From Sporomusaceae bacterium (GTDB taxonomy: Bacteria; Bacillota; Negativicutes; Acidaminococcales; JAJUGR01): DNA of 64,000 nt. The position numbers and the translations under genes were made by a program. The notes beneath the pieces are model-generated. The model was not told the DNA's origin, searched no databases, and saw only the letters and a list, made by a program, of their open reading frames with translations. This document shows, one piece after another, positions 1 through 8,669 of the stretch (the first letter of the stretch is position 1; each line of letters begins with the position of its first letter). The DNA is taken from assembly GCA_029265905.1 (NCBI GenBank), contig JAJUGR010000002.1, positions 124,001-188,000 on the forward strand. Reading direction: 5' to 3'.

Positions 1-2124
1 CTGAAGGCGCTTTATCCGGCTTTGACGGTGCTAGTGCTCTTGGAGGAAACGGATTCACAAACCCTGGACGAATGGGTGGCAGCCGGTGCGGATGATTTTT
101 TTCTCAAACCGTTGCACTGGCCTGTTTTAAAGCTGCGCATGCAGCGGTTTGCGGAACTGCACCGTCTGAAGGAAGGCATGCTGGCGCGGGAAGCGCATTT
201 GCAGGCGGGCACTGACGCTTACTGGAATATGCGGCGGCTCGACGGGGTGCCGCAGGTTGCGTTGACGATGCCGCGGCCGCTGTTTGACATTCCGGACGGG
301 GAAACGGCGTTGTCAGCCTTTGTGGCGCACCTGCATCCGGATGACCGCGCGGGCGCGGCGGCAGAGGCCGAGGCTTTTTTTGCCGGACAGCGCGGCGAGT
401 GTCTGTCGCAGGAATTTCGGTTGCGGGTCAAGAGCGGCGAATGGCGCTGGTTCATGTCGCGGGGCCGGCTTCTGCAGCGGGATCCCCAGACCGGCGAGCC
501 CCTGGTCGCCGCCGGCATCATTTTTGACATCCATCAGCAAAAGGCGATGGAAAGCCAACTGGCCGAAGCGCAGCTTGTCGGGCGGACCGGCAGCTGGAGC
601 GTGCCGATGGAAAGCAATGTGTTCACCGTTTCGCGCGGTTTTTGCCATTTGGTCGGCTTAGAGCCGGACACGGTCACCGTGGAATCAGACCGCCTGCTGG
701 CGATCGTGCATCCGGAGGACCGCGAGACCCTAACGCAGCTCAGGGATACCTGCCTGGCCTGCCGAGACGTTGTCACGTTTGAATGCCGCACGGCGGGCCA
801 GGGAAGACAAGCGAGAATTCTGCAGGGCGAAGCGCGGATCGTGACCGACGCCGACGATAAACCGATCTACCTGGTCGGGACAATTGTTGACATAACGGAG
901 CGCCGTCGCTTGGAATGCTTGCTGCGGGATGATTTGCAGCGCATGCATTACTTTGTGGAGGCGGTCTCGGACATCAGCTTTATTTTGGACGAGAGCGGGC
1001 AATACGTGCAGGTGTTCGGCCAGCGCCCGGATTTGCTGGTTGACTCGCCGGCCAACCTGATTGGTCGGAATATCCGAGACCTGCTGCCGGCGGGCGTGGT
1101 GAAAATACTGTTGAAAGCCATGAAAATGGCGCTTGCGTCAAACTGCCAGCAAGAGGTTGAATATGAACTGTTCGTGGGGGACGGCTATAAGCGTTTTGGC
1201 GGCAAGCTCGTGCCGATGCAGCATTTGCAGGAGGGGAAAAAGGTGGTGGCCTTGCTGGTTGTTGACGTTACCAGCAAACACCGGACGGAGGAGGCGTTGC
1301 GCTTGTCGTACGAGCGGCGGCGGCGCAACGATTTTTTTAACGACATGGTTGCCGGACGGTTGCATTCGGCGGCGGATATCGATAGCGGCAATATCAATTG
1401 CTTTGCACAGGGGCGGTTTTATTCTTTCGTTTTGTTTGAGATCGAAAGCTGGCGCGGCGAGGATCTGGCCAGCTGGCTGAAAACACGGCGCATGCAGCTG
1501 CAATATATGATTGACGAACTGGTTGACCGTTTGTCGAAAACGGAAAAGCAGATCGCCTGGGACGCCGGGGAAGGGAAAATCGGCTTGATCGTTTTGCGTG
1601 GCAGCGAAGCCGATTTGTCGGACAGCGGCTTTGATGTCTGGCTAAAAAGCATTGAAGGCCGGTTTGCCGGCATCCGCCTGCGGGTCGGGATCGCTTCCTG
1701 CGGCACGCAGGCAGCGCTGGCGGAACGATACCGGGAAGCGTTGCAGGCGCTTGAGGTCGGCAGAAAAATCTGGCCGGAACGCCACTGCTACCGCTATTCG
1801 GAACTCGGGGTTTTCCAGGTGCTCATGCAGGTGGAGAACAAGGCGCTGCTCGAACGGTACACGCAGCAGTCGCTGGGCGCATTGCTTGACTATGACCGGC
1901 AAAAAGGGGCGGAGCTGGTGGAAACGCTCGATGCGATCCTTACCTATCCTAATCTGCGGGAAGCGGCTGACAAGCTGTTTATCCACTACAAGACGCTTTT
2001 GTTCAGGCGCAAGCGGATTGAAGAATTGCTGGGCCTGTCGCTGGACGAGGCCGAGAACAGGGTGGCGCTTTCTGTCGCCATCCGCTTATGGCGGTTGACG
2101 ACGGCGAAAGCCGGCAATATGTAA
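1..2124 (+). CDS. Receiver/PAS/PucR-type transcriptional regulator, 5' end missing
   Basis: The reading frame is open at the window edge, so the first methionine-like codon (TTG at 22) is not the start. About 707 residues are visible. The first 46 look like the end of a CheY-type receiver: GADDFFLKP carries the conserved Lys-Pro, while the phosphorylated Asp lies outside the window. Three PAS-like modules follow (about 85-190, 190-307 and 315-440), two ending in PAC-like signatures (GIIFDIHQQ, GTIVDITERR). Next come a CdaR/PucR GGDEF-like region (about 460-600) and a C-terminal PucR-type helix-turn-helix (NLREAADKLFIHYKTLLFRRKRIEEL). Inference: a response regulator that integrates phosphorylation and PAS signals and binds DNA with its C-terminus. 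No target gene can be read from the neighbours; the downstream zinc operon has its own promoter. Confidence 0.8.
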   Translation: MKALYPALTVLVLLEETDSQTLDEWVAAGADDFFLKPLHWPVLKLRMQRFAELHRLKEGMLAREAHLQAGTDAYWNMRRLDGVPQVALTMPRPLFDIPDGETALSAFVAHLHPDDRAGAAAEAEAFFAGQRGECLSQEFRLRVKSGEWRWFMSRGRLLQRDPQTGEPLVAAGIIFDIHQQKAMESQLAEAQLVGRTGSWSVPMESNVFTVSRGFCHLVGLEPDTVTVESDRLLAIVHPEDRETLTQLRDTCLACRDVVTFECRTAGQGRQARILQGEARIVTDADDKPIYLVGTIVDITERRRLECLLRDDLQRMHYFVEAVSDISFILDESGQYVQVFGQRPDLLVDSPANLIGRNIRDLLPAGVVKILLKAMKMALASNCQQEVEYELFVGDGYKRFGGKLVPMQHLQEGKKVVALLVVDVTSKHRTEEALRLSYERRRRNDFFNDMVAGRLHSAADIDSGNINCFAQGRFYSFVLFEIESWRGEDLASWLKTRRMQLQYMIDELVDRLSKTEKQIAWDAGEGKIGLIVLRGSEADLSDSGFDVWLKSIEGRFAGIRLRVGIASCGTQAALAERYREALQALEVGRKIWPERHCYRYSELGVFQVLMQVENKALLERYTQQSLGALLDYDRQKGAELVETLDAILTYPNLREAADKLFIHYKTLLFRRKRIEELLGLSLDEAENRVALSVAIRLWRLTTAKAGNM

Positions 2125-2146
2125 GCAAAAACCCTCACCGTTCAGG

Positions 2147-2169
2147 CGGCGCGCAAGCGCCGTTTTTTT
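2147..2169 (+). terminator. Rho-independent terminator after the PAS regulator
   Basis: A 6-bp GC stem (CGGCGC/GCGCCG) with a GCAA tetraloop is followed directly by seven T. It lies 23 bases after the stop codon and separates the regulator from the zinc operon promoter. Confidence 0.8.
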
Positions 2170-2170
2170 G

Positions 2171-2199
2171 TTGACTTGCGCGGCGCGGCGGAGTAGACT
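2171..2199 (+). promoter_or_regulatory. Sigma-A type promoter of the zur-znuACB operon
   Basis: TTGACT (-35) and TAGACT (-10) are separated by exactly 17 bases. The predicted transcription start falls inside the palindrome that follows immediately at 2201-2222. Confidence 0.75.
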
Positions 2200-2200
2200 G

Positions 2201-2222
2201 TTATTAGTAAAAATACTAATAA
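2201..2222 (+). promoter_or_regulatory. Palindromic Zur/Fur-type operator
   Basis: A perfect inverted repeat: TTATTAGTA, four A, TACTAATAA. It sits immediately downstream of the -10 element and upstream of a Fur-family gene and a zinc ABC transporter. Size and AT-rich symmetry fit Fur-family operators, and the position would block initiation. Autoregulation by the adjacent Zur-like protein is inferred. Confidence 0.7.
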
Positions 2223-2245
2223 CGATTTTTACGGGGTGATTAAAG

Positions 2246-2707
2246 GTGGAAGAACTGGAGCGGGTATTGACGCTGATCAGGCAACGCGGCCATCGCATTA
2301 CGCCTCAACGCCGCCTGATTGTCGCCGACGTGCTCGGCCACGGCAGCGCGGTATCGGCGCAGGCGGTTTTGCAGCGGGTGAATTGTCTTGCGCCTGAGAT
2401 CAGCATGGACACGGTCTATCGAAATTTGTATCTGCTCTGCGACTTGGGAGTGCTGTATCGCGTGGAACTGCCGGGCAAGACGAGCGAGTTTGAATTGCAG
2501 TCCGGACATCATCAGCACTACCGCATTTGCCTGTCTTGCGGCGAGCGCAAGAGCATTGACGCCTGCTGCATCGACCAGGCCTGCTTTGCCGGTATCGATG
2601 AAGACGGTTTTACGATGACGGATCACAAGCTGGAGTTTTACGGGTATTGCCGGCGCTGCCAGACGCGGCGCTGCGAGAAGAATGAGCCGGGCAAAAAGGA
2701 GAAGTGA
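2246..2707 (+). CDS. zur: Fur-family metal regulator, probably Zur
   Basis: 153 residues, the usual Fur-family length. The N-terminal winged helix carries the recognition region MDTVYRNLYLLCDLGVL. The C-terminal dimerisation half has CLSCGERK and YCRRCQTRRC, the paired CxxC structural zinc site of Zur/PerR-type proteins, and a GHHQHYR-like metal-sensing segment. The start is GTG, preceded by GGGGTGAT. First gene of an operon with znuA, znuC and znuB; that context makes zinc the likeliest co-repressor metal. Iron or manganese sensing (Fur, Mur) cannot be excluded from sequence alone. Confidence 0.85.
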   Translation: MEELERVLTLIRQRGHRITPQRRLIVADVLGHGSAVSAQAVLQRVNCLAPEISMDTVYRNLYLLCDLGVLYRVELPGKTSEFELQSGHHQHYRICLSCGERKSIDACCIDQACFAGIDEDGFTMTDHKLEFYGYCRRCQTRRCEKNEPGKKEK

Positions 2708-2711
2708 TGGC

Positions 2712-3683
2712 ATGAAATGGAGCACGGCAGGCCGATGGATCGGCGTGTTTTTGATTGGACTCTTGGCGGCAGGCTGCGGCACGGCGGTCAAGAACAACAA
2801 CGCGCAAAGCGCGCCGTCAAAACTGTCGGTGGGGGCGAGCCTGTATACGCTGGCGGAATTCACCCGGCAGGTCGGCGGCGAGCGGGTTACCGTGACGCAA
2901 TTTATTCCGCAGGGGATCGAGCCGCACGACTGGGAGCCGACGCCGAAGGATTTGGCCAAGCTGCAGGCGCAGAAAATTTTTGTCTACAACGGCAAGGGCT
3001 TGGAGCCCTGGCTTGACAACGCCAAAAAGGCTGTGGCCGGCAAGGGCGTCGCTTTTGTGCTGGCCAGCGAGGGGGTTCCGTCCTTGGCGGCAGACCGCAA
3101 CCGCGCGGAGGAACACGGGCCGGCGGCCGAGGCAAAGCACCAGCATCAGGGCGCGAGTGAAGACCCGCATGTCTGGCTGGATCCGTTGCTGGCCAAGCGG
3201 CAGGTGGAAGTTATCAAGGGCGCTTTGATCCAGGCCGACCCTGACGGCAAGGACTATTACGAAGCGCGCGCCCAGGCCTACGGCCAGGAACTGGACAAGC
3301 TGGATCAGGAATACCGCGCCGCTACGGCGAAGGCGGCCAAAAAAGAGTTTGTCACGACCCATGCGGCCTTTGGCTATCTGGCGAACCGGTACGGCTTGCA
3401 GCAGCTGGCGATCATGGGGATTTCGCCGCATGCGGAGCCGACTCCGGCCGATATGGCCAAGCTGGTCGAGGCGGTGAAGGAACACAACATCAAAGTGATC
3501 TTTTTTGAAACGCTGGTCAGCCCGAGCCTGGCGGAGACGATCGCCCGCCAGACGGGTGCAAGGACGCTGGTGTTGAATCCCCTGGAGGGGCTGACGGCGG
3601 ACGAAGTCAAGCGCAACGAAACGTACATGACAGTCATGCGGCGCAATCTGGAAAACCTGGCAGCCGCATTGCAGGAACCATGA
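2712..3683 (+). CDS. znuA: Zinc ABC transporter substrate-binding lipoprotein
   Basis: 323 residues from the ATG at 2712, chosen because AAAAGGAG lies 10 bases upstream and it begins a good lipoprotein signal (MKWSTAGRW..., lipobox LAAGC). Cluster A-I/ZnuA family. Metal-ligand regions are visible: EPHDWEPTP, DPHVWLDP, TTHAAFGYL and the late acidic region FFETLVSP. A His-rich loop (EEHGPAAEAKHQHQ) precedes the second ligand, typical of zinc rather than manganese binders. It captures Zn2+ outside the membrane for ZnuBC. Its stop codon overlaps the start of znuC. Confidence 0.9.
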   Translation: MKWSTAGRWIGVFLIGLLAAGCGTAVKNNNAQSAPSKLSVGASLYTLAEFTRQVGGERVTVTQFIPQGIEPHDWEPTPKDLAKLQAQKIFVYNGKGLEPWLDNAKKAVAGKGVAFVLASEGVPSLAADRNRAEEHGPAAEAKHQHQGASEDPHVWLDPLLAKRQVEVIKGALIQADPDGKDYYEARAQAYGQELDKLDQEYRAATAKAAKKEFVTTHAAFGYLANRYGLQQLAIMGISPHAEPTPADMAKLVEAVKEHNIKVIFFETLVSPSLAETIARQTGARTLVLNPLEGLTADEVKRNETYMTVMRRNLENLAAALQEP

Positions 3684-4414
3684 TGATACTAGAAGCAGTG
3701 GACGTAAGCTATCGTTATGAAGAAACAACGGTTTTTGAGCAGGTGACGTTCCAACTGGCCAAGGGCGAGTCGGTGGCGATCATCGGGCCAAACGGCGCGG
3801 GCAAGAGCACTTTTTTGCGCCTCTTGGCCGGCGTGCTGCGGCCGGCCGCCGGCGAGGTGCGCTTGTTCGGGACGCCGATCGAAACGTTCCGCGACTGGCA
3901 AAAAGTCGGCTACGTGCCGCAAAATCCGTATCGGCAGCAAAAATCCTTCCCGATCACCGTGCGCGAGGTGGTGGAAATGGGCTGCCTGGCCGGCCAGCGC
4001 TGGTGGCGGCGCCTTTCGGCAACCGACCACCGGCAGGTTAACGAGGCCCTCGAATTGGTGGGCATGGCGGAATACGCCGGCCGGCGGCTGGGCAATCTTT
4101 CCGGCGGTCAGCAGCAGCGCGTCTTTGTGGCGCGGGCGCTGGCCGGGAAGCCGGAGCTGATGCTGCTCGATGAACCGGCAACCGGCATCGACCTAGGGGC
4201 CAAGCAGGAGCTGTACGCCCTGCTGGCCAGGCTGAACCGGGAGCAGGGGATCAGCCTGGTGATGGTATCGCATGATGTGGAACTGGCGGCTGCGACGACG
4301 ACGCGCATGCTTTGCCTTGACCGGGGCGGACTGTGCTTTGTCGGTTCGACGGAGGAAGCGCTGGCGCACAGCCTGCAGCATCGCTTATACCACAAGTTGC
4401 GGAGGAATGAGTAG
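3680..4414 (+). CDS. znuC: Zinc ABC transporter ATPase
   Basis: 244 residues. Walker A GPNGAGKST, signature LSGGQQQR, Walker B LMLLDEPATGID and the H-loop SHD are all intact. The ATG overlaps the znuA stop (ATGA), so translation is probably coupled; a second in-frame ATG at 3683 is also possible. It powers zinc import with the permease encoded next. Family level is certain; zinc as substrate comes from ZnuA's His-rich loop and the zur gene. Confidence 0.9.
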   Translation: MMILEAVDVSYRYEETTVFEQVTFQLAKGESVAIIGPNGAGKSTFLRLLAGVLRPAAGEVRLFGTPIETFRDWQKVGYVPQNPYRQQKSFPITVREVVEMGCLAGQRWWRRLSATDHRQVNEALELVGMAEYAGRRLGNLSGGQQQRVFVARALAGKPELMLLDEPATGIDLGAKQELYALLARLNREQGISLVMVSHDVELAAATTTRMLCLDRGGLCFVGSTEEALAHSLQHRLYHKLRRNE

Positions 4415-5209
4415 ATGGAATGGCTGGCGTATGATTTTATGCAGCGGGCGTTGCTGGCCGGCGTGCTGGTAGCCTTCACCTGTCCGGTGATTGGTGCTTT
4501 TTTGGTGGCGCGCCGGCAATCGGTGATCGGCGACGGCCTCGGCCACATCGCTTTTGCCGGGGTGGCGGCGGGCTGGCTGCTTGGCTGGCAGCCTGTCGCC
4601 AGCGCCGCTTTGTTCACGGTGCTGGGGGCGGCGGCGATGGAATGGGTGCGCAAGCGCAACACCGACTGGCCTGACTTGGTGTTGGCCATTTTCTTTTACA
4701 GCAGCATGGCTTTGGCGGTTATTTTGGCCAGCATGAAGCAGGCCGGCGGCTTGAATCTTTCTTCCTTTTTGTTTGGCAGCCTGATTACGGTCGATGCGGC
4801 CGATTTGTGGCTGATGGGCGCGCTGGGCGGGATTGTCTGGCTGGTCGTTTCCGCCTTGTACCGGCCGCTTGTTTATCTGTCCTTTGATGAGACGGCCGCC
4901 AGGGTGAGCGGCCTGCCGACCAATACCTTGAACTACTTGCTGGCTGTGCTGACGGCCTTGACGGTGGCGGTGGCGATGCGGATTGTCGGCATTTTGCTGG
5001 TCGCCGCCTTGATGGTTATTCCGGTCGCTTGCGCGTTGCCCGGTGCGAACGGGTTTCGCAGCCTGATCGCCCGGTCGGTCGCCTATGCGCTGGCGGCGGT
5101 CGTGGTCGGCCTGTCCGGGGCCTATTACGGCAATTTCGCTCCGGGCGGCTGCATTGTTCTGGCGGCGACCGGGCTGTTCGTCGTCCGCTCCTTGCCGGCT
5201 TGGCGATAA
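4415..5209 (+). CDS. znuB: Zinc ABC transporter permease
   Basis: 264 residues, hydrophobic throughout with about 7-8 predicted membrane segments, matching the ABC-3 (ZnuB/MntB) permease family. GGAGGAATG precedes the start, which lies directly after the znuC stop. Characteristic segments include GDGLGHIAFAGVAAG near the N-terminus and the conserved C-terminal region around SLIARSVAYALAAVVVGLSGAY. Last gene of the zur-znuACB operon; a long palindrome follows at 5240. Confidence 0.9.
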   Translation: MEWLAYDFMQRALLAGVLVAFTCPVIGAFLVARRQSVIGDGLGHIAFAGVAAGWLLGWQPVASAALFTVLGAAAMEWVRKRNTDWPDLVLAIFFYSSMALAVILASMKQAGGLNLSSFLFGSLITVDAADLWLMGALGGIVWLVVSALYRPLVYLSFDETAARVSGLPTNTLNYLLAVLTALTVAVAMRIVGILLVAALMVIPVACALPGANGFRSLIARSVAYALAAVVVGLSGAYYGNFAPGGCIVLAATGLFVVRSLPAWR

Positions 5210-5239
5210 GGTTTGTGTTGGAAACGGTCACTTTTTGTG

Positions 5240-5269
5240 GGGAGATGTATTTTTAAAAATACATCTCCC
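5240..5269. repeat. 30-bp perfect palindrome after znuB
   Basis: GGGAGATGTATTTTT is followed immediately by its exact reverse complement. It lies between znuB and the chemoreceptor promoter. It could fold as the znuB terminator, but the 3' flank (TTGTTCTCTTG) is only moderately T-rich. A symmetric operator is an alternative. Confidence 0.7.
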
Positions 5270-5277
5270 TTGTTCTC

Positions 5278-5306
5278 TTGTTGCATTGTCTGATTTTTCG
5301 TATACT
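5278..5306 (+). promoter_or_regulatory. Candidate promoter of the dCache chemoreceptor
   Basis: TTGTTG (-35) and TATACT (-10) with a 17-base spacer, about 50 bases upstream of the chemoreceptor start. Confidence 0.5.
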
Positions 5307-5358
5307 GGAAAAAGAGTCTTGGGGAGATTAGTTCGCAAAAAAAGAAGGGGGATGGATC

Positions 5359-7338
5359 ATGGGAGAAAAAGGGGAAAAGCAGCAGGGGCTACGGCAACGG
5401 TTTTTGCTGCTGTTTTTGCTGTTTACGCTGCTGCCGGCGCTGCTGGTCGGCGGAACAAGCACGTATTTGAGCGTGCAAGGGCAGAAGGAGAGCGATTTTA
5501 GCAGCAACCAGCTGGTCGCCATCCGCCTGGCCAGTGAAATCGGCAATTTCGTGGAACAGTCGCGCGGTTTGACGGAAGCGCTGGCCGGCATTCCCGCTGT
5601 GCAGCAACTGGACGCCGCCGCGACGAAAGCGGCCATTTTGGCGGCGCAGAAAGCCAATCCGCAGTTTGAACTGATTTACGTCATGAACGACCAAGGCGAT
5701 CAGATTGCCCGCACGTCCGGCGCGTTGGCCAACCGCGCCGAAAAGGAATATTTCAAGAAGGCGTTTGCCGGACAGGTGTTTGTTTCCGATACATATATTT
5801 CCGCCTTTACCAAGGCGTCCACCGTGACGATTTCCGTGCCGATCCGCGACGCCGGCGGCAAGACGGTCGGCGTCATGGCGGCCGATATCAGCCTCAAGTC
5901 GCTGGCGGAAATCGCCGCCAGGACGAAGATCGGCAAAACCGGCTATGTCGATGTTGTTGACAAGAGCGGCGCGCTTGTTGCCCATCCGAATGCCGAACGG
6001 GTGGCCAAACAGGATAAAGTGACCGAATATGGCTACGTGAAAGAGGTGTTGGCCGGCAAGCTGGCCTTGCAGGAGGCCAAATCAACGACGGGCGTAGATT
6101 CGCTCATTGCTGTGGCGCCGGTTGAAAAGTACGGCTGGGGCGTCGTGGCTTATTTGCCGGCGGATGAGCTGCAACAGCAGGTGCTGCGCAGCATCGGCCT
6201 GATGGCCGGGTTGGTGCTGTTGGTGCTGGCGGGCGCCGTTTTCGCCGCCATGCGGCTGGCGAAAAGCCTGGCTGACCCGCTGGCGCGGCTGGCGCTGGAA
6301 GCCGACTGCGTCGCGCAGGGCGATCTGACGCGCACGATTGAGGCTGACGGCGCCGGTGAAGTCCGGATGCTGGGCGTGGCCTTGCAGAACATGCACCAGC
6401 GTTTCCGCACCATGGTGCAGGATATCGTCGGGGCGGCCGAACACGTGGCCGCCGCGTCGGAGGAATTGACGGCGACGGCTGAACAGTCGGCCTTGGCGGC
6501 CAAGCAGGTGGCCGATTCGATTACCGGCGTGGCCGAAGGCGCTGACAGCCAGCTGCGCTCGGTTCGCCAAACGGTAACGGTGGTGGAGGCGACGGCGGTA
6601 CGGATTGAGACGATTGCCACCGGCGCCCGGCAGGCGGCGGATGTGTCGCGGCAGACCGCCGGCCTGGCCCGCGAGGGCGACCGCCAAGTGGAAACTGCGA
6701 TTTCGCAGATGGCGCAGATCGAGCGGACGGTCAGCCATTCGGCGGATACGGTGGCCCGGCTCGGCGAGCGCTCCCAGGCGATCGGGCAAATTGTGGAAAC
6801 CATTGCCGGCATTGCCGGACAGACAAACCTGCTGGCTTTGAATGCGGCGATCGAGGCGGCGCGGGCCGGCGAGCAGGGCCGCGGCTTTGCCGTTGTGGCC
6901 GAGGAAGTGCGCAAGCTGGCGGAGCAATCCGAGCAGGCCGCGCGTGAAATTGCCGCGCTGATCAGTGAAGTGCGGACGGAAACGGATCAGGCGGTGACGG
7001 CGATGCAGCAGGGTGCGCATGAAGTGCGCACCGGCAGCCAGGTCGTGACAGCCGCCGGCGAGTCATTCCGCGCCATTGTCGAGGCGGTTGACAAGGTGGC
7101 CGGAGAAGTGGCCCAGATGGCGCAGGACGCCCGCCAGATGCAGGACGACAGTGCGAAAATTGTCCAGGCGGTGCGCGAGATTGATTCAGTCAGCCAAGCG
7201 ACCGCAGCGCAGGCGGAGACTGTTTCGGCGGCGACGGAAGAGCAGGCGGCCGCGATGGCGGAGATCACGCAGTTCAGCCAAAGCTTGGCCAAAATGGCCG
7301 AGAATTTGCAGTCTGTGGTCCGGCGCTTTACCGTATAA
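5359..7338 (+). CDS. Methyl-accepting chemotaxis protein with periplasmic Cache domain
   Basis: 659 residues. A first membrane segment (about 14-38) precedes a roughly 240-residue extracytoplasmic domain of dCache type, with [16 protein letters not shown] and [12 protein letters not shown] as typical patches. The second membrane segment (about 275-297) leads into a HAMP linker ([19 protein letters not shown]) and a long coiled-coil signalling domain. The hairpin tip for CheA/CheW contact is conserved ([38 protein letters not shown]). dCache receptors commonly bind amino acids or small metabolites; the ligand here is unknown. Start chosen by GAAGGGGG upstream. Monocistronic, ended by the hairpin at 7347. 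Confidence 0.93.
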   Translation: MGEKGEKQQGLRQRFLLLFLLFTLLPALLVGGTSTYLSVQGQKESDFSSNQLVAIRLASEIGNFVEQSRGLTEALAGIPAVQQLDAAATKAAILAAQKANPQFELIYVMNDQGDQIARTSGALANRAEKEYFKKAFAGQVFVSDTYISAFTKASTVTISVPIRDAGGKTVGVMAADISLKSLAEIAARTKIGKTGYVDVVDKSGALVAHPNAERVAKQDKVTEYGYVKEVLAGKLALQEAKSTTGVDSLIAVAPVEKYGWGVVAYLPADELQQQVLRSIGLMAGLVLLVLAGAVFAAMRLAKSLADPLARLALEADCVAQGDLTRTIEADGAGEVRMLGVALQNMHQRFRTMVQDIVGAAEHVAAASEELTATAEQSALAAKQVADSITGVAEGADSQLRSVRQTVTVVEATAVRIETIATGARQAADVSRQTAGLAREGDRQVETAISQMAQIERTVSHSADTVARLGERSQAIGQIVETIAGIAGQTNLLALNAAIEAARAGEQGRGFAVVAEEVRKLAEQSEQAAREIAALISEVRTETDQAVTAMQQGAHEVRTGSQVVTAAGESFRAIVEAVDKVAGEVAQMAQDARQMQDDSAKIVQAVREIDSVSQATAAQAETVSAATEEQAAAMAEITQFSQSLAKMAENLQSVVRRFTV

Positions 7339-7346
7339 GGGCATAC

Positions 7347-7390
7347 AAAAAGAAGAGGCAAGCGGAGCGATCCGCTTGCCTCTTCTTTTT
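7347..7390. terminator. Bidirectional terminator, 20-bp perfect stem
   Basis: Twenty perfectly paired bases around a GCGA loop, with A5 on the left arm and T5 on the right, so it works on both strands. It lies between the convergent chemoreceptor and rRNA methyltransferase genes. Confidence 0.9.
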
Positions 7391-7402
7391 GCAGTTTCGG
7401 GC

Positions 7403-8584
7403 TTACCAGACTTCCAGGGCAAGAAACTTCAGGTATTGCGTTTCCGGCGAGGCGGGCAGGATCGGATGATCCTTGGCCTGTGTCCGGTATTCGATTTGGC
7501 GGACCGTCCGTTTGGCATCACGGGCGGCGTCGAGCACAACGGCCAAAAACAGCTCCGCGTCCATGTGGTAGGAGCAGGAGCAGGTGACGAGCACGCCGCC
7601 GGGCTTGGTCATTTTCAGACCGCGCAGGTTGATCTCCTTGTAGCCGCGGGCAGCCGACTCGATCGTGCTGCGGCTTTTGGTGAAGGCTGGCGGGTCGAGA
7701 ATGACCACGTCGTACTGACGGCCTTCGTCCGAGTAGCTGCGCAGCAGGTTGAAGGCATTGGCCTCCTCAAACCGGCAGCGGTCGGCGACGCCGTTGGCTT
7801 CGGCGTTGCGCTTGGCCACGGCCAGGGCGTCGGCGGAAATGTCGACCGCCAGGACGTCCTTCGCCCCGTACGATGCCGCATGCACGGCGAACGAACCGGT
7901 GTGGCAGAAGCAGTCCAGGACCGTGGCGCCGGGAAAGAAGGGGGCCAAAAAGGCGCGGTTTTCCCGCTGGTCGTAGAAGAAACCCGTCTTTTGCCCGTTG
8001 ACCGGATCGGCAACCATGGACAGGCCGTTTTCTAAGACCGGCACCAGGGCCGGCGGGTGTTCGCCGTACAGGAGCCCCTTGGTGAGCGGCAGGCCCTCCA
8101 ACCGGCGAACCGGCACGTCGTTGCGCTCGTAGATGCTGACTGGATTAAAGAGCTCCACCAGCAGTTCGACGAGCAGGTCCTTGTAGCGGTCGATGCCCAA
8201 GGCCAGGGTCTGCAGGACGAAGTGGCCGCCGAAGCGGTCAATGATCAGGCCGGGCAAAAAGTCGCCTTCGCTGAACACGAGCCGGCAGTAGTCCGGCTCC
8301 TTGATGACTTTTTGGCGGTAGCGCCAGGCGCGCAAAAGGCGGTCGCGAAAGAACGCCTTGTCGATTGGCTCAGCTTCGCGCGTCAGCAGGCGCACCAGAA
8401 TCTTCGAGCGGGGGTTGATGTAGCCGCGGCCGATATAATAATTGCGGTGGTTGACGACGTCGACAATGGCGCCCGGCTCGACGTCCCCTTCTATATGGTC
8501 CACCTCTGTTTGATAGACCCAGGGATGGCCATTTTCAATTCGGTGTTGCGCGCCGCGACGAATAACGACGACAGGCATGGTCAC
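7403..8584 (-). CDS. RlmI-like class I rRNA methyltransferase
   Basis: 393 residues. An N-terminal PUA-like RNA-binding region (about 1-75: RRGAQHRIENGHPWVYQTEV) is followed by a linker domain and a Rossmann SAM-dependent methyltransferase: VLDCFCHTGSFAVHAA (motif I) and YDVVILDPPAFTKS (motif IV). This architecture and length match the RlmI/YwbD (COG1092) group, which methylates cytosine in 23S rRNA; the exact target base is not readable. The start is GTG, eight bases after AAGGGG; ATG at 8578 is the alternative. A good promoter lies at 8641-8669. Confidence 0.85.
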   Translation of the reverse strand: MTMPVVVIRRGAQHRIENGHPWVYQTEVDHIEGDVEPGAIVDVVNHRNYYIGRGYINPRSKILVRLLTREAEPIDKAFFRDRLLRAWRYRQKVIKEPDYCRLVFSEGDFLPGLIIDRFGGHFVLQTLALGIDRYKDLLVELLVELFNPVSIYERNDVPVRRLEGLPLTKGLLYGEHPPALVPVLENGLSMVADPVNGQKTGFFYDQRENRAFLAPFFPGATVLDCFCHTGSFAVHAASYGAKDVLAVDISADALAVAKRNAEANGVADRCRFEEANAFNLLRSYSDEGRQYDVVILDPPAFTKSRSTIESAARGYKEINLRGLKMTKPGGVLVTCSCSYHMDAELFLAVVLDAARDAKRTVRQIEYRTQAKDHPILPASPETQYLKFLALEVW

Positions 8585-8640
8585 GAGGATTGCCCCTTCC
8601 TATTTCCTTTTTAAGCCAGCTCGCTGGCTGGTCAAGCTCT

Positions 8641-8669
8641 ATTATAACTGAACGGGGCGATTCTGTCAG
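8641..8669 (-). promoter_or_regulatory. Promoter of the RlmI-like gene
   Basis: On the minus strand CTGACA (-35), 17 bases, TATAAT (-10). The -35 overlaps the stop codon of the upstream UPF0280 gene. A 7-bp GC hairpin (8614-8629) follows in the leader; it lacks a T-run, so it is not an obvious terminator. Confidence 0.7.
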
